From positions 620,001 to 684,000 of the forward strand of contig NZ_NIXK01000001.1 of the NCBI RefSeq assembly GCF_002763455.1: a DNA stretch of 64,000 nt, read 5' to 3'. The position numbers and the translations under genes are program-made. Shown piece after piece: positions 51,723 to 61,363 of this stretch (positions within the stretch are counted from its first letter, which is position 1; every line of letters begins with the position of its first letter). Origin of the DNA: Lentibacillus sediminis (GTDB lineage Bacteria > Bacillota > Bacilli > Bacillales > Amphibacillaceae). Under the pieces are notes generated by a model, which was not told where the DNA came from, ran no database searches, and saw nothing but the letters and a program-made list of their open reading frames with translations.

Positions 51723-52635
51723 AGACTTAAAAGTGCATTTTCCAATTAAAGGCGGAATCCTGAACCGGACGATTGACCATGTCCGTGCGGTTGATGGTGT
51801 CACTTTCGAAGTGGAACAGGGGAAAACTTACGGACTCGTCGGTGAATCCGGCTCCGGAAAAACAACGACAGGAAGAGCCGTTATTGGCTTGAATCATGTG
51901 ACATCCGGAAAAGTTTTTTATGAAGGAACAGACATCACAAAAAAACAAAGCAAGACAAAAGCACTTCGGAAAGATATCCAAATGATTTTTCAGGATCCGT
52001 ATTCCTCACTTAATCCGAGGAAACGTGTGCTTGATGTGATTGCAGAACCACTGCGAAATTTTGAGAAGCTCTCTAAGCAGGAAGAGAAAAAGCGGGTCCA
52101 GGAGCTACTGGAATTGGTAGGTTTGAGCCCGGAAGCCATTGTGAAATATCCGCATGAATTCTCCGGCGGACAGCGGCAGCGTATTGGTGTTGCCAGAGCA
52201 ATTGCACTCCGGCCAAAACTGATCATTGCTGATGAGCCTGTCTCGGCATTGGATGTATCGGTGCAGGCGCAGGTATTGAATTTCATGCAGGACATCCAGC
52301 AGGAGCTGGGACTGACGTATTTATTTATCAGTCATGACCTTGGTATTGTAAAGCATATGTGTGATGATATTGCAATTATGTATAGAGGCCGCTATGTTGA
52401 GCAGGGAACAAGAGACGATATTTTTAACAATCCACAGCATATTTATACAAAACGGCTTGTCTCGGCAATTCCGGACATCAATCCGAGAAACCGGGAAAAG
52501 CAGTTCCATTTTCGCGAAGAGGTACAGCGCGAATTTGAACACTCCTACGACGATTACTTTGACAACGAGGGCTTAGCATACGGACTGCAGCCGATTTCCG
52601 GCTCCCATTATGTTGCTTTGCCGGAGAAAGGTTGA
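51703..52635 (+). CDS. oppF: Oligopeptide ABC transporter ATP-binding protein OppF
   Basis: 310 residues from ATG 51703 (AAGGAGGTACAGTCAA). Walker A GESGSGKTTTGRAVI, signature FSGGQRQRIGVARAIA, Walker B LIIADEPVSALDVS, and the end of the nucleotide domain HIYTKRLVSAIPDINPR. Overlaps oppD by 20 nt. The C-terminus lacks the cysteine motif seen in OppD, which is usual for many OppF proteins of Firmicutes. Confidence 0.92.
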   Translation: MAFLEVKDLKVHFPIKGGILNRTIDHVRAVDGVTFEVEQGKTYGLVGESGSGKTTTGRAVIGLNHVTSGKVFYEGTDITKKQSKTKALRKDIQMIFQDPYSSLNPRKRVLDVIAEPLRNFEKLSKQEEKKRVQELLELVGLSPEAIVKYPHEFSGGQRQRIGVARAIALRPKLIIADEPVSALDVSVQAQVLNFMQDIQQELGLTYLFISHDLGIVKHMCDDIAIMYRGRYVEQGTRDDIFNNPQHIYTKRLVSAIPDINPRNREKQFHFREEVQREFEHSYDDYFDNEGLAYGLQPISGSHYVALPEKG

Positions 52636-52642
52636 TAAATAT

Positions 52643-53608
52643 ATGTGGAAATTTATCGTAAGACGTTTAATTATAACATTCCCTCAGCTTGTAGTACTTA
52701 GTGTCCTGGTTTTCCTGGCAGCACAGTTCATGCCTGGAGATGCCTTAACCGGCTCGATAGGCAACCCGAATATTACTGCAGAGCAGCTGGAGCAACGGCG
52801 AGAAGCATTGGGATTAAATGATCCATGGTATGTTCGATATGGTGACTGGGTCAGCGGAGTGGTACAGGGCGATTTGGGGGAGTCCTACCGTTTTAAAATG
52901 CCGGTAACCGAACTAATCGGCCAGCGAATTGTCAACTCGTTCTGGCTCTCGGTAGTTACATTGATATTTACGTATATCATTGCGGTCCCACTTGGTATTT
53001 TAAGCGGACGTTATAATGATTCCCTGCTGGATCAGTCGATTACAGGCTATACCTATGTAGGGTTTGCTACGCCATTATTCATATTTGCACTTGTCATGCT
53101 TTGGATTTTCGGTTATCAATTTGGCTGGTTCCCGACAAATGGGAGTGTGGAACCGGGGCTCACACCAGGCACATTTGATTATGTGCTGAGCAAGCTGTAC
53201 CACTTAATCCTGCCGGGGATATCGATGGCACTGATTGCCACGGTAAACACGGTACAGTATTTGCGAAGTGAGATTATCGATACGAAGCAGCGAGACTTTA
53301 TTATTACCGCCAGAGCAAAAGGAGCGCCGGAGTCAAGGGTTTACAACCGGCATATTCTGAGGAACTCGCTCCTGCCGATTGCCGCATTCTTTGGATTTGA
53401 AATTACCGGCTTAATCGGCGGAACGATATTCGTGGAGACTATTTTCAGTTACCCGGGAATGGGGCAGCTGTTCCTTGAATCCGTTACTCTTCGCGACTTT
53501 AGCACACTGGTTTCTGTGGTGCTGCTGTTTGGCGTTACAGCAATTGGGGGAGCGCTGCTCTCTGATATTATACTAAGTCTCGTGGATCCGCGCATCCGGA
53601 TTAAGTAA
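52643..53608 (+). CDS. oppB: Oligopeptide ABC transporter permease OppB
   Basis: 321 residues, six membrane helices. N-terminal FIVRRLIITFPQLVVLSVLV, then PGDALTG and LGLNDPWYVRYGDWVSGV are typical of OppB/DppB. The EAA loop reads DFIITARAKGAPESRVYNRH. ATG 52643 is chosen at the family start; an out-of-place upstream ATG at 52610 falls in oppF. Eight nt after oppF. Confidence 0.92.
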   Translation: MWKFIVRRLIITFPQLVVLSVLVFLAAQFMPGDALTGSIGNPNITAEQLEQRREALGLNDPWYVRYGDWVSGVVQGDLGESYRFKMPVTELIGQRIVNSFWLSVVTLIFTYIIAVPLGILSGRYNDSLLDQSITGYTYVGFATPLFIFALVMLWIFGYQFGWFPTNGSVEPGLTPGTFDYVLSKLYHLILPGISMALIATVNTVQYLRSEIIDTKQRDFIITARAKGAPESRVYNRHILRNSLLPIAAFFGFEITGLIGGTIFVETIFSYPGMGQLFLESVTLRDFSTLVSVVLLFGVTAIGGALLSDIILSLVDPRIRIK

Positions 53609-53642
53609 GCCAACCAACTTGAGTGACTCTGAGGTGAGACAG

Positions 53643-54551
53643 ATGGAAACAAATAATGTAAATATGGATGATCAAAAACAGGACGCGACGAAAAGTCCTT
53701 CCGGTTTTAGCATCATATGGCGAGAATTCATAAAAGATAAAGTAGCGTTAATATCCTTAATCTTTTTGGTGATACTAACCACTTTAGTATATGGTGTGTC
53801 CCTTTTTCTAAATCAGGAAGAGATAGTACGGGTTGATTTATTTGCCATACATGAACCACCTTCCGAGGAATTTATTCTCGGCACCGACTACGGTGGTCGG
53901 GATGTGTTTGGACAACTGATTATCGGTACAAGAAATTCGCTTTCCATTGGGATTCTGGTGACATTGGCGACAGGGATTATCGGGGTTGTCTATGGTGTCG
54001 TAGCTGGTTACTTTGGCGGACAGATTGATAACGTGCTAATGCGAATTCTCGACTTTTTCCTGATTCTGCCAATGATTATGACTGTTATCGTGTTTGTTAC
54101 CTTGGTACCTGATTACGGGGTGATAACCTTTTCTTTCATCATGACGATGTTTCTCTGGATGGGGATCGCCAGGCTAATACGGTCTAGGGCATTGCAGGAA
54201 AAAGAGCTGGACTATATTCAGGCATCGAAAACACTTGGATCGTCCCATACTAAAATAATCTTTACCCAGCTGCTGCCGAATATTACATCATTGATTGTGG
54301 TTACGATGACACTAAATTTGGCAGCAAATATCGGACTGGAATCCGGACTCTCTTTCTTAGGCTTTGGCTTTCCGGAAAGCACGCCGAGCCTTGGAACACT
54401 GTTAAGTTATGCGAGGAACCCGCAGACACTTGAATTCAGATGGTGGATCTGGTTACCTGCAGCCATATTGATCTTTGTATTAATGCTAGCTGTAAGAAAC
54501 GTTGGGGAAGCGCTGAAGCGTGCAGCCGATGCGAGACAGAGAAGAGGATAA
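53643..54551 (+). CDS. oppC: Oligopeptide ABC transporter permease OppC
   Basis: 302 residues from ATG 53643 (TGAGGTGAGACAG). N-terminal extension, first helix LISLIFLVILTTLVYGVSLF, then EEFILGTDYGGRDVFGQLII, the OppC/DppC hallmark, and the EAA loop LDYIQASKTLGSSHTKIIFT. Partner of OppB in the membrane. Confidence 0.92.
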   Translation: METNNVNMDDQKQDATKSPSGFSIIWREFIKDKVALISLIFLVILTTLVYGVSLFLNQEEIVRVDLFAIHEPPSEEFILGTDYGGRDVFGQLIIGTRNSLSIGILVTLATGIIGVVYGVVAGYFGGQIDNVLMRILDFFLILPMIMTVIVFVTLVPDYGVITFSFIMTMFLWMGIARLIRSRALQEKELDYIQASKTLGSSHTKIIFTQLLPNITSLIVVTMTLNLAANIGLESGLSFLGFGFPESTPSLGTLLSYARNPQTLEFRWWIWLPAAILIFVLMLAVRNVGEALKRAADARQRRG

Positions 54552-54704
54552 TTTAAAGGGGGTGAAGGCCTGGGGGAGGAAGTACTTATTGATCGTTACT
54601 TACATCAATAGTAATCCTTGTATTGATGTTGAGTATATATCCTGTCGGTAAAGCATAAGTTTTACTGACACAAAGAAAGCAATAAAAAAGGGAGGTTAAC
54701 AAGG

Positions 54705-56564
54705 ATGAGAAAAACAGGGTTAAGCAAATGGTTTCTTGCTTTGATGGTCGTTTTCCTTTTGGTGCTTGCAGCCTGTAACAGCGAAAGCGGAACAGAAGGC
54801 ACCGATGATTCCGGTACAGATTCCGGAACGGAAGAAGGATCTGAAGGAGAAGGTGAAGAGGGTGAAGGAGAATCCGCTTCAGAAGATGGGCTTTATTCCA
54901 TCGAAGACTTCCAGCCAGTAACTACTGATGAAGGGGAAGCAATCGATGGCGGTCATCTGCAATTCGGTTTGGTTTCTGATACTGTATTTGAAGGTGTGCT
55001 GAACTGGAATTTCTATGAGGGGGATCCTGACTCTCAAATTTTGGAATGGTTTGACGAGGCACTATTAGACGTAGATGAGAACTATAACTATACTAATGAT
55101 GGGGCAGCTACTTATGAGATGAGTGAAGATAATCTGACAATCACCCTCACCATCAAAGATAATGTAAACTGGCATGACGGAGAACCAGTAAAAGCAGAAG
55201 ACTGGGCCTACTCGTTTGAAGTCATCGGGCACCCTGAATATACTGGTGTTCGCTATGGCACTTCCATGATGAATATTGAAGGAATGGAAGCATACAAAAA
55301 TGGTGAAGCAGATTCAATCTCCGGTATTGAGATTATTGACGAGAAAACACTTTCTATCACATACCTGGAGCCAGATGCTGGTTTGCTAAACAGCGGTCTA
55401 TGGCCATACGCAATGCCGAAACATATCTTTGAAGATATTCCAGTTGCCGAAATGGCTGAATCCGATGCGGTTCGTCAAAACCCAATCGGCTTTGGTGCAT
55501 TTAAAGTGGAAAGCATTGTACCAGGTGAGTCTGTAACAATGGTTGCCAATGAAGACTACTGGCAAGGTGAACCTGCACTGGATCAGCTTACTGTACAGGT
55601 CATTTCACCACAAACAGTTGTTCAAGCTCTGGAAACGGGTCAGGTGGATATGGTAGACAGCTTCCCTACGGACCAATATCCTGATGTTGAAGAAAGCTTA
55701 ACCAATGTAGAATTCCTTGGGCAAACAGATCTTGCTTACACCTATATTGGGTTTAAATTGGGTGAGTGGAATGAAGAAGAAGGCGTAGCTGAGATGAACC
55801 CAGATGCAAAAATGGCAGATGTTGATTTACGCCGTGCGATGTGGTATGCAGTTGATAACAATGCGGTAGGGGAACAATTCTACAATGGGTTACGTTGGAA
55901 TGCCACAACCTTGATTCCACCATCATTCCCTGCTTATCATGATGAAACCATTGAAACACCAACTTATGATCCGGAAATGGCTAAACAAATTCTGGAAGAA
56001 GCAGGATATGTAGATACCAATGGGGATGGCATGCGGGAAAATCCTGAAGGCGAAGAGTTAGTAATTAACTTTGCGTCCATGTCAGGCGGCGACACGGCAG
56101 AACCACTTGCCAACTATTACATGCAAGCATGGGCTGAAGTAGGATTGAATGTGCAATTAGTTGACGGACGTCTGCTTGAGTTCAACACATTCTATGAGAG
56201 AATTGAAAATGACGATCCTGCGATCGACATTTATCAAGGTGCATGGGGTACCGGTACTGCAGTTGACCCATCCGGTCTTTACTCTAAATTTGCTGCATTT
56301 AACTACCCGCGCTTTGTAAATGAAGAAAATGAGGAGTTGCTGGCAGAAGGACTGTCTGAAGAGTCGTTCGATCAGGCACATCGTCAGGAAGTATACAAGG
56401 AATGGCAGCAGTTAATGGTAGAGGAGATCCCAGTATTCCCTACTGTTTACCGTGCAGTACTTGTACCGGTTAACAACCGCGTACAAGGATATTCCATTGC
56501 AGAGCATTGGAATGCACCACATGAAGTTTCTGTGACTGCTGAAGAGCCTGAAACTGTGGAATAA
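54705..56564 (+). CDS. oppA: Oligopeptide ABC transporter substrate-binding lipoprotein OppA
   Basis: 619 residues. Lipoprotein signal FLALMVVFLLVLAACNSESG (lipobox LAAC), a Gly/Glu/Asp-rich linker of about 40 residues suited to a halophile surface, then an SBP_bac_5 domain (YTNDGAATYEMSEDNLTITL, NWHDGEPVKAEDWAYSFEVI). It binds peptides outside the cell and hands them to OppBC. Last gene of the operon, 153 nt after oppC, with its own GGGAGGTTAACAAGG site; this lets it be expressed more highly. The receptor gene coming last differs from B. subtilis oppABCDF. Confidence 0.92.
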   Translation: MRKTGLSKWFLALMVVFLLVLAACNSESGTEGTDDSGTDSGTEEGSEGEGEEGEGESASEDGLYSIEDFQPVTTDEGEAIDGGHLQFGLVSDTVFEGVLNWNFYEGDPDSQILEWFDEALLDVDENYNYTNDGAATYEMSEDNLTITLTIKDNVNWHDGEPVKAEDWAYSFEVIGHPEYTGVRYGTSMMNIEGMEAYKNGEADSISGIEIIDEKTLSITYLEPDAGLLNSGLWPYAMPKHIFEDIPVAEMAESDAVRQNPIGFGAFKVESIVPGESVTMVANEDYWQGEPALDQLTVQVISPQTVVQALETGQVDMVDSFPTDQYPDVEESLTNVEFLGQTDLAYTYIGFKLGEWNEEEGVAEMNPDAKMADVDLRRAMWYAVDNNAVGEQFYNGLRWNATTLIPPSFPAYHDETIETPTYDPEMAKQILEEAGYVDTNGDGMRENPEGEELVINFASMSGGDTAEPLANYYMQAWAEVGLNVQLVDGRLLEFNTFYERIENDDPAIDIYQGAWGTGTAVDPSGLYSKFAAFNYPRFVNEENEELLAEGLSEESFDQAHRQEVYKEWQQLMVEEIPVFPTVYRAVLVPVNNRVQGYSIAEHWNAPHEVSVTAEEPETVE

Positions 56565-56574
56565 GCTTAAAAGG

Positions 56575-56602
56575 AAAAAGACTCGCTTCGGCGGGTCTTT
56601 TT
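56575..56602 (+). terminator. Terminator of the opp operon
   Basis: AAAAAGACTCGC and GCGGGTCTTTTT with a TTCG tetraloop. Confidence 0.88.
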
Positions 56603-57000
56603 ATATGTACTTTTTTAAACTAAGAGGCCGATTATTTAACACTCTGAGTTTTAAGCAGGCTAGAAACTATTTAATTTAGAAAATGATGTTATCAAAGGTT
56701 AGTCGGTCATTAAAAATTTTAATAACCAAGCAAGCCGAAGTAGTATATTTCAAGGAGAAAGTGAAGATTACTTCAAGCAACTTAAAAAATGTTTATTGCA
56801 TTCAACTTATACCACCTTTGCAGTTCTTTTTACCATTGAGTGCGGAGAAGTTTACCATGCTTTGGGGAACTGTTGGCCGTTATTTCCCCTCTATTCCGGT
56901 GGTTACAGCCATGGGATTGATACAGCGGTGCAATCTTTTGATCCAGCTTTAACAAGAGAATGAACCAATAATCTACTCACTTGAATATGACACTATCTTA
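56603..57000. other. No confident gene
   Basis: The open frame 56683-56952 codes for 89 residues without a ribosome site or recognisable family. Just after it, another frame ends in YSGGYSHGIDTAVQSFDPAL TRE, so this could be a decayed gene. I see no promoter or repeat. Confidence 0.35.
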
Positions 57001-57172
57001 ACGACAGCTTTAGCTGTTTGCCCTTGACCGCCGTGCTACTTCTTAGTGATCGCTGGAAGGGGTCGAGGCTCCGCCAGCGGAAACTAGAAGTGATTGTCCG
57101 TGGTACGCTATTGAAGCGAATAACCCCAAAGGTCATTTCTGCCATTCGCCATCAAAACGACTACCACGGACA
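57001..57172. other. Multi-stem structured region (possible ncRNA or non-autonomous mobile remnant)
   Basis: Three stems in series: ACAGCT/AGCTGT (57004-57017); ACTTCTTAGT, then CGCTGG with CCAGCG, then ACTAGAAGT (57038-57091), two helices with a symmetrical internal loop; and TGTCCGTGGTA with TACCACGGACA (57095-57105 and 57162-57172). No gene is visible. It is more GC-rich than its surroundings. Confidence 0.45.
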
Positions 57173-57410
57173 CAAACTAGGCCAAGGGTGGTGGAGTGTT
57201 GCTAAACACTGTAATATACATACTGGTTTTCATTTGGCAAAAGTGGTACTATGTTTTTCTTCATCATTGTAAACTCTTCCGCAAGCGCTGGTACATTCCC
57301 CCGCAAAGTGTGGTAAAAAGAACCGCACAGCTCTTAAAAAACATCCGCAATAATCAAAAAAATGGCTATCGAGAGCTCCCGACAGCCAAGGCTTATAATT
57401 AACCTGTGAA

Positions 57411-57539
57411 TTACATTGTTGGCTTTGTGCAGTCCACATGGCAGGGTACATTTTCAACGGAATCTGCTGCTCCTGCTAACCCAGTAAAAGAAAATGTTAA
57501 CCCTAAAGCTACCACAGATCCTAAGAGTATCTTCTTCAT
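57411..57539 (-). CDS. Small secreted peptide precursor
   Basis: 42 residues: MKKILLGSVVALGLTFSFTG then LAGAADSVENVPCHVDCTKP TM. The first about 24 are a clean signal peptide (cleavage after AGA or GAA), leaving an 18-19-residue peptide with two cysteines spaced C-x3-C. The ribosome site TTAGGAGGTGAAATCA is one of the best in the window. It follows the ABC exporter operon on the same strand, 181 nt after the ATPase stop. It may be a signalling peptide or a peptide substrate of that transporter; no family is recognised. Confidence 0.62.
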   Translation of the reverse strand: MKKILLGSVVALGLTFSFTGLAGAADSVENVPCHVDCTKPTM

Positions 57540-57720
57540 TGATTTCACCTCCTAAGTGAGTTAATTAATTATAGCATTAAAAGATTAATTTTAATAGAGA
57601 AAATAGATAGAAAAATATCTGCAAATTACTACAAACTTCGACATTTGGTTAACCTTATTGGATGTGGAGAATTATCATGTCTTTATACCAATTTTTAAGC
57701 AAGCCGAGTAAACTAATCCA

Positions 57721-58623
57721 TCAATTATAATGCACACTATACCGATCCAGTAAATCCAATGTCCCAATCTGCATGTTAACCTGTGCATGCTGGCTAAGAT
57801 GCGCTTGAACTTGCAAATACTGATTTGCAGAAAACTGTGCTACATTCATAATCACACGCTCATTGGTAAGCTCCTCATACCTAAGTTCTGGGACAATTTC
57901 TTTTAGTTCTTCCACCAATTTATCATTTTCCCTTGAACTAAACTTTAAGTACGTTTCTTCGTCGGAAACCGTCTCTCTGTAATCTCTGGAGTAGATAAAT
58001 TCTCCATCCTTTAATAAAAAGATTCGATCAGCATACTTCTCCAGATTCTCTAGCAGGTGGGAGGCAATGATAATGATTTTGCCTTCTTTCTTTTTTTCCT
58101 CAAGCAGCTTTGATATCAGTTCCACATTATCCGGATCCAATCCATTCATCACTTCATCCATCAGCATATAGGGTGTATTGGCGACGATTTGCATGGCCAA
58201 ACACAGTCGCTGACGCATGCCAAGGGAGTATTGGTAGGTTTTGTCTTTCACGTAATGAGCCATATTCAGCCGCTCGACCACCTCATTCGGTTCAATGGAA
58301 GTCTGACTCCACATTTGCCTGTAAATATGTAAATGATCCATACCATTTAAATGATTATATAAGTCACTTTGGTCTGGCATCATCGTTATTAATGAGCGGA
58401 TATGTGCTTCATTCTTCTTATTCGTATAATGAAGATTGTCGCCAAATATCACTTCCCCTTGATTTGGTACGACATAATTCATCAACACATTCAGCAACGT
58501 GGATTTCCCTGTCCCATTTGGTGCAACCAAACCAATAATCTCTCCAGGCTGAAATGTTGTGGTAATGCCGCCCAGTACTTTCTTCTCTCCAAATTGGACA
58601 ACGATATTATTTAATTGAATCAT
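57721..58623 (-). CDS. ABC transporter ATP-binding protein
   Basis: 300 residues starting MIQLNNIVVQFGEKKVLGGI. Walker A APNGTGKSTLLNVLM, signature YSLGMRQRLCLAMQI, Walker B YMLMDEVMNGLD (Glu after Asp present), switch His in IIASHLLENLEKY. The last about 85 residues are a separate C-terminal domain. Start set at 58623 with GGAGGGG 7 nt upstream; a longer frame reaches 58827 within the permease gene. It would energise the two permeases upstream. Confidence 0.88.
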   Translation of the reverse strand: MIQLNNIVVQFGEKKVLGGITTTFQPGEIIGLVAPNGTGKSTLLNVLMNYVVPNQGEVIFGDNLHYTNKKNEAHIRSLITMMPDQSDLYNHLNGMDHLHIYRQMWSQTSIEPNEVVERLNMAHYVKDKTYQYSLGMRQRLCLAMQIVANTPYMLMDEVMNGLDPDNVELISKLLEEKKKEGKIIIIASHLLENLEKYADRIFLLKDGEFIYSRDYRETVSDEETYLKFSSRENDKLVEELKEIVPELRYEELTNERVIMNVAQFSANQYLQVQAHLSQHAQVNMQIGTLDLLDRYSVHYN

Positions 58624-58643
58624 CATTTCCCCTCCTGCTTCCG

Positions 58644-59837
58644 CTATATTGTCATTCTTTTTTTCTTTGTAACCAGCCATATAAGTAATATGATAAGGAT
58701 AACCGTCAAAAGGAGAACGACTAAACCTTTTTCGTATTCCAGTGATCCTGTTAACAGCGCGTAGTTTCGATAACCACTGATAATATCCGCAAATTGAACA
58801 TAGGATGTGGGGAAGTAACTTAACCAATTCTCGATAATTTCTCCTCTTTGATAGTAGGTTATTTCTACAAAAAGGATGATACCGATCATTAGATTAAAAT
58901 ATTCATTTTTCAAGATGATGCTCATGAGGAGTACCAGTCCGATAATTAATACAAACCATATGAGAACCATCACAAAGCTTATCATTAAAAACATTCCCAT
59001 CGGCATGCTTTCAAATGTTCCTTCATTTAAGAACGCAAATTGATATACGACGACTGGCAGATTTAACGTTCCAAAACCATCGCGAAATCCAATCACGAAA
59101 AATGCGGGAAGCAATATGGCAATACTTGCTAAGCTGCCTATTAAAGCAACAATTCCCTTCATTATCATGCGTTTGAATGGAGTCATGGGAAACCCATTCA
59201 CGATACTTGGGTGTTTTCTGTCTTTCATCACGATATCGTTGCTTAAAAGCAGACAAGACAGCAGCAAAATATACGGCAGGCTTGATTCTAACAGTCTTTG
59301 CAATGTTTGCAGTGCCGTTCGTTCTTCAAAGATATTCAGATTTAGGTTATAAACTGCCGATGCATACTCCCCATACCTTTCCGCAGAGTAAAGATAGGCG
59401 TAATGGCCATCTTGATGGGAAAACATATTACCATACGTATAATACCCCGGGCTATAACGCAGAAATTCAAATCGGTTTGTATCAATTTGGTAATCAGCAT
59501 ATAAATACCATTCATGTGTTGCCTGAGCATAGGCACGTAAATCCCCATCCTCCAAAGCGGATAGTCTCTCACCATCCAGCTCATTCCATTCCGGATACAC
59601 TTGATAGGAATATAATGTGAGGGGGTGGGTGCCTGGTGTTACCTCTACATTATCTAAGAACTCCTGTCTGTCTTCATACCTTGACTCGATTTCGTTCTGA
59701 TTGACCGATTCAATCGGCTGATAAGCTGGGGCAATATAAAAAGCATAATAAACGCTGGCTACTAATAATATTGCAAATAGGATCAGGTTTTTATGATTGG
59801 TGAAAAATACTTTCAGCTCCCATTTAATATAATCCAT
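58644..59837 (-). CDS. ABC-2 type permease subunit
   Basis: 397 residues. One N-terminal helix (LILFAILLVASVYYAFYIAP), a large outside loop of about 160 residues, then five helices (LLESSLPYILLLSCLLLSND to the end). VMKDRKHPSIVNGFPMTPFK is a cytoplasmic coupling segment shared with its paralogues in this window. It shares the stop/start TAATG with the upstream permease, so the two are translated together as a heterodimer. Substrate unknown. Confidence 0.78.
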   Translation of the reverse strand: MDYIKWELKVFFTNHKNLILFAILLVASVYYAFYIAPAYQPIESVNQNEIESRYEDRQEFLDNVEVTPGTHPLTLYSYQVYPEWNELDGERLSALEDGDLRAYAQATHEWYLYADYQIDTNRFEFLRYSPGYYTYGNMFSHQDGHYAYLYSAERYGEYASAVYNLNLNIFEERTALQTLQRLLESSLPYILLLSCLLLSNDIVMKDRKHPSIVNGFPMTPFKRMIMKGIVALIGSLASIAILLPAFFVIGFRDGFGTLNLPVVVYQFAFLNEGTFESMPMGMFLMISFVMVLIWFVLIIGLVLLMSIILKNEYFNLMIGIILFVEITYYQRGEIIENWLSYFPTSYVQFADIISGYRNYALLTGSLEYEKGLVVLLLTVILIILLIWLVTKKKRMTI

Positions 59838-60985
59838 TATGCCGCACCGCCCCTCGTATTTGCCGTTTTGCTGTGCTTAATCTGCCTTCGATAGAACTGC
59901 CAATAGATGAAGAGAAACAGGAGACATATTGTAATGAATAAAACGAAAAATCCTGTGTTTAACGTGATCATCCGGCTCCCCGCCATCTCTGCCGCCTGGC
60001 CATCAATTACGGTAGAAAAGTTTAAGTAATTAAATGGAAGAAACCATAACCATTTCCCTGCAGCCGGAAGTAACTGCATGAGGAAAAAGAAGAAGAAATG
60101 AACAAAAATAACGATATAAAGATTTTTAAAGTAGTAATTTAATATGATAGAAAAGGAGATTGCCACAAGAGATAAGCAGATAAAATAGAGAAATGCTAGC
60201 CCGATGTACTGCCAAACATCTATTGTAAAATAATAACCATTAAATATAGCTACAGGGTACGTTAGGTTGATATCATAGATGATCGATGCAGCGGTAATTG
60301 TTATGGCAAAGGTAAAAATCAATAAGGCGAATACAAAAATTAAATAACTAAGTATTTTGGCAGACAGTTTGGAAGCCATTGTAAACGGATAACCGTTCAC
60401 AACTGATTTGTGATCTTCTTCATCCAGCAAAATATCCGATGTTAAGATACCAACCAATAAGTACCAGCCATATCCTAATACCAATAACAGGAGGATGATA
60501 TACGTTGGAAAGTTGGAATTATCCACTAAGAGTGGCGCGTTTTGAGATTGGATGGAAGTAAACAGAGCTTGATCTAACTGGTTTTGCCGATGTGTCGGGA
60601 TAAATTCGGCTACATCCTGAAATCCCTCCATCGTATAGGCTTCATCCCGTACCTTTGTGAGCTCAATCGCACCTTGTATGTATGTGTCATCATCTTCCAT
60701 CACAAGCCCCAATGTTCTGTTGGCTAATTCGCTGGATTGACTGATTAGATTTCGATATAGCGGTGAAGCAACTTCCGGATCGGTGGCATCTACATTTCTG
60801 AATTGAGCCAGTGCAGAGTTTAAAGCAACCACTTCCGAAGCTGTTGCGGGTTCGAGCTCTCTAAATTGGCTGTTCTCCAGGTAAACAAATGATCCAATGA
60901 TGAAAAGAACTAATACGGAGAGGATAGATCTGAATTTTAGATTTTTGCGTTCTACTAGAAAGATAGTTTTCATTAATGGAAGCAT
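59837..60985 (-). CDS. ABC-2 type permease subunit
   Basis: 382 residues, same plan as its partner: N-terminal helix (ILSVLVLFIIGSFVYLENSQ), outside loop, coupling segment EEDHKSVVNGYPFTMASKLS, then five more helices. The start follows AAAGGAGGATTCAC. It is the first gene of the minus-strand exporter operon; a promoter (TTGCAA, 17 nt, TATAAT) lies just upstream. Paralogue of the gene at 62676. Confidence 0.78.
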   Translation of the reverse strand: MLPLMKTIFLVERKNLKFRSILSVLVLFIIGSFVYLENSQFRELEPATASEVVALNSALAQFRNVDATDPEVASPLYRNLISQSSELANRTLGLVMEDDDTYIQGAIELTKVRDEAYTMEGFQDVAEFIPTHRQNQLDQALFTSIQSQNAPLLVDNSNFPTYIILLLLVLGYGWYLLVGILTSDILLDEEDHKSVVNGYPFTMASKLSAKILSYLIFVFALLIFTFAITITAASIIYDINLTYPVAIFNGYYFTIDVWQYIGLAFLYFICLSLVAISFSIILNYYFKNLYIVIFVHFFFFFLMQLLPAAGKWLWFLPFNYLNFSTVIDGQAAEMAGSRMITLNTGFFVLFITICLLFLFIYWQFYRRQIKHSKTANTRGGAA

Positions 60986-61010
60986 GTGAATCCTCCTTTG
61001 CTTATGGTTG

Positions 61011-61039
61011 ATTATACCTACTTACGAAAGCGATTGCAA
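61011..61039 (-). promoter_or_regulatory. Sigma-A promoter of the minus-strand ABC exporter operon
   Basis: -35 TTGCAA (61039-61034), 17 nt, -10 TATAAT (61016-61011). Start predicted near 61004. TTGCAATCGCTTTCG over the -35 fits the cre consensus except for the last base. The rest of 61040-61363 shows a TATAAT at about 61249 as a weak rightward promoter and no gene. Confidence 0.65.
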
Positions 61040-61363
61040 TATGATGGTTGTAAGTTTTTGTTATGTTTTTTTTTTTACAAAAATTATATCGGAGCACTCA
61101 GACATGCCACTATCGAGCAATTGAGTAAAGCCAAATTTCTATTAAGGACTTCTAGTGAAAATTGGATGTTTTTTACAGGAAAGCGCTTTACATATCACTT
61201 GTTATATAGTATATTTAGATAAATCATTAAAAGATTCTGTCATTAGGGTATAATTGAGTCTATTGCAGGGGCTATGGGAGTTCTGTGACACATAGTAAAG
61301 CCTTTTATTCTAGTAATACATATGCAATAAAGCAGAGAGATTTTACCTAAAGGGGAAGCTGGA

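Noticed and set aside
56683-56952. 89-residue open frame after the opp terminator
   Set aside because: No ribosome site, no family, and coding-like sequence switches frame; at best a decayed gene.
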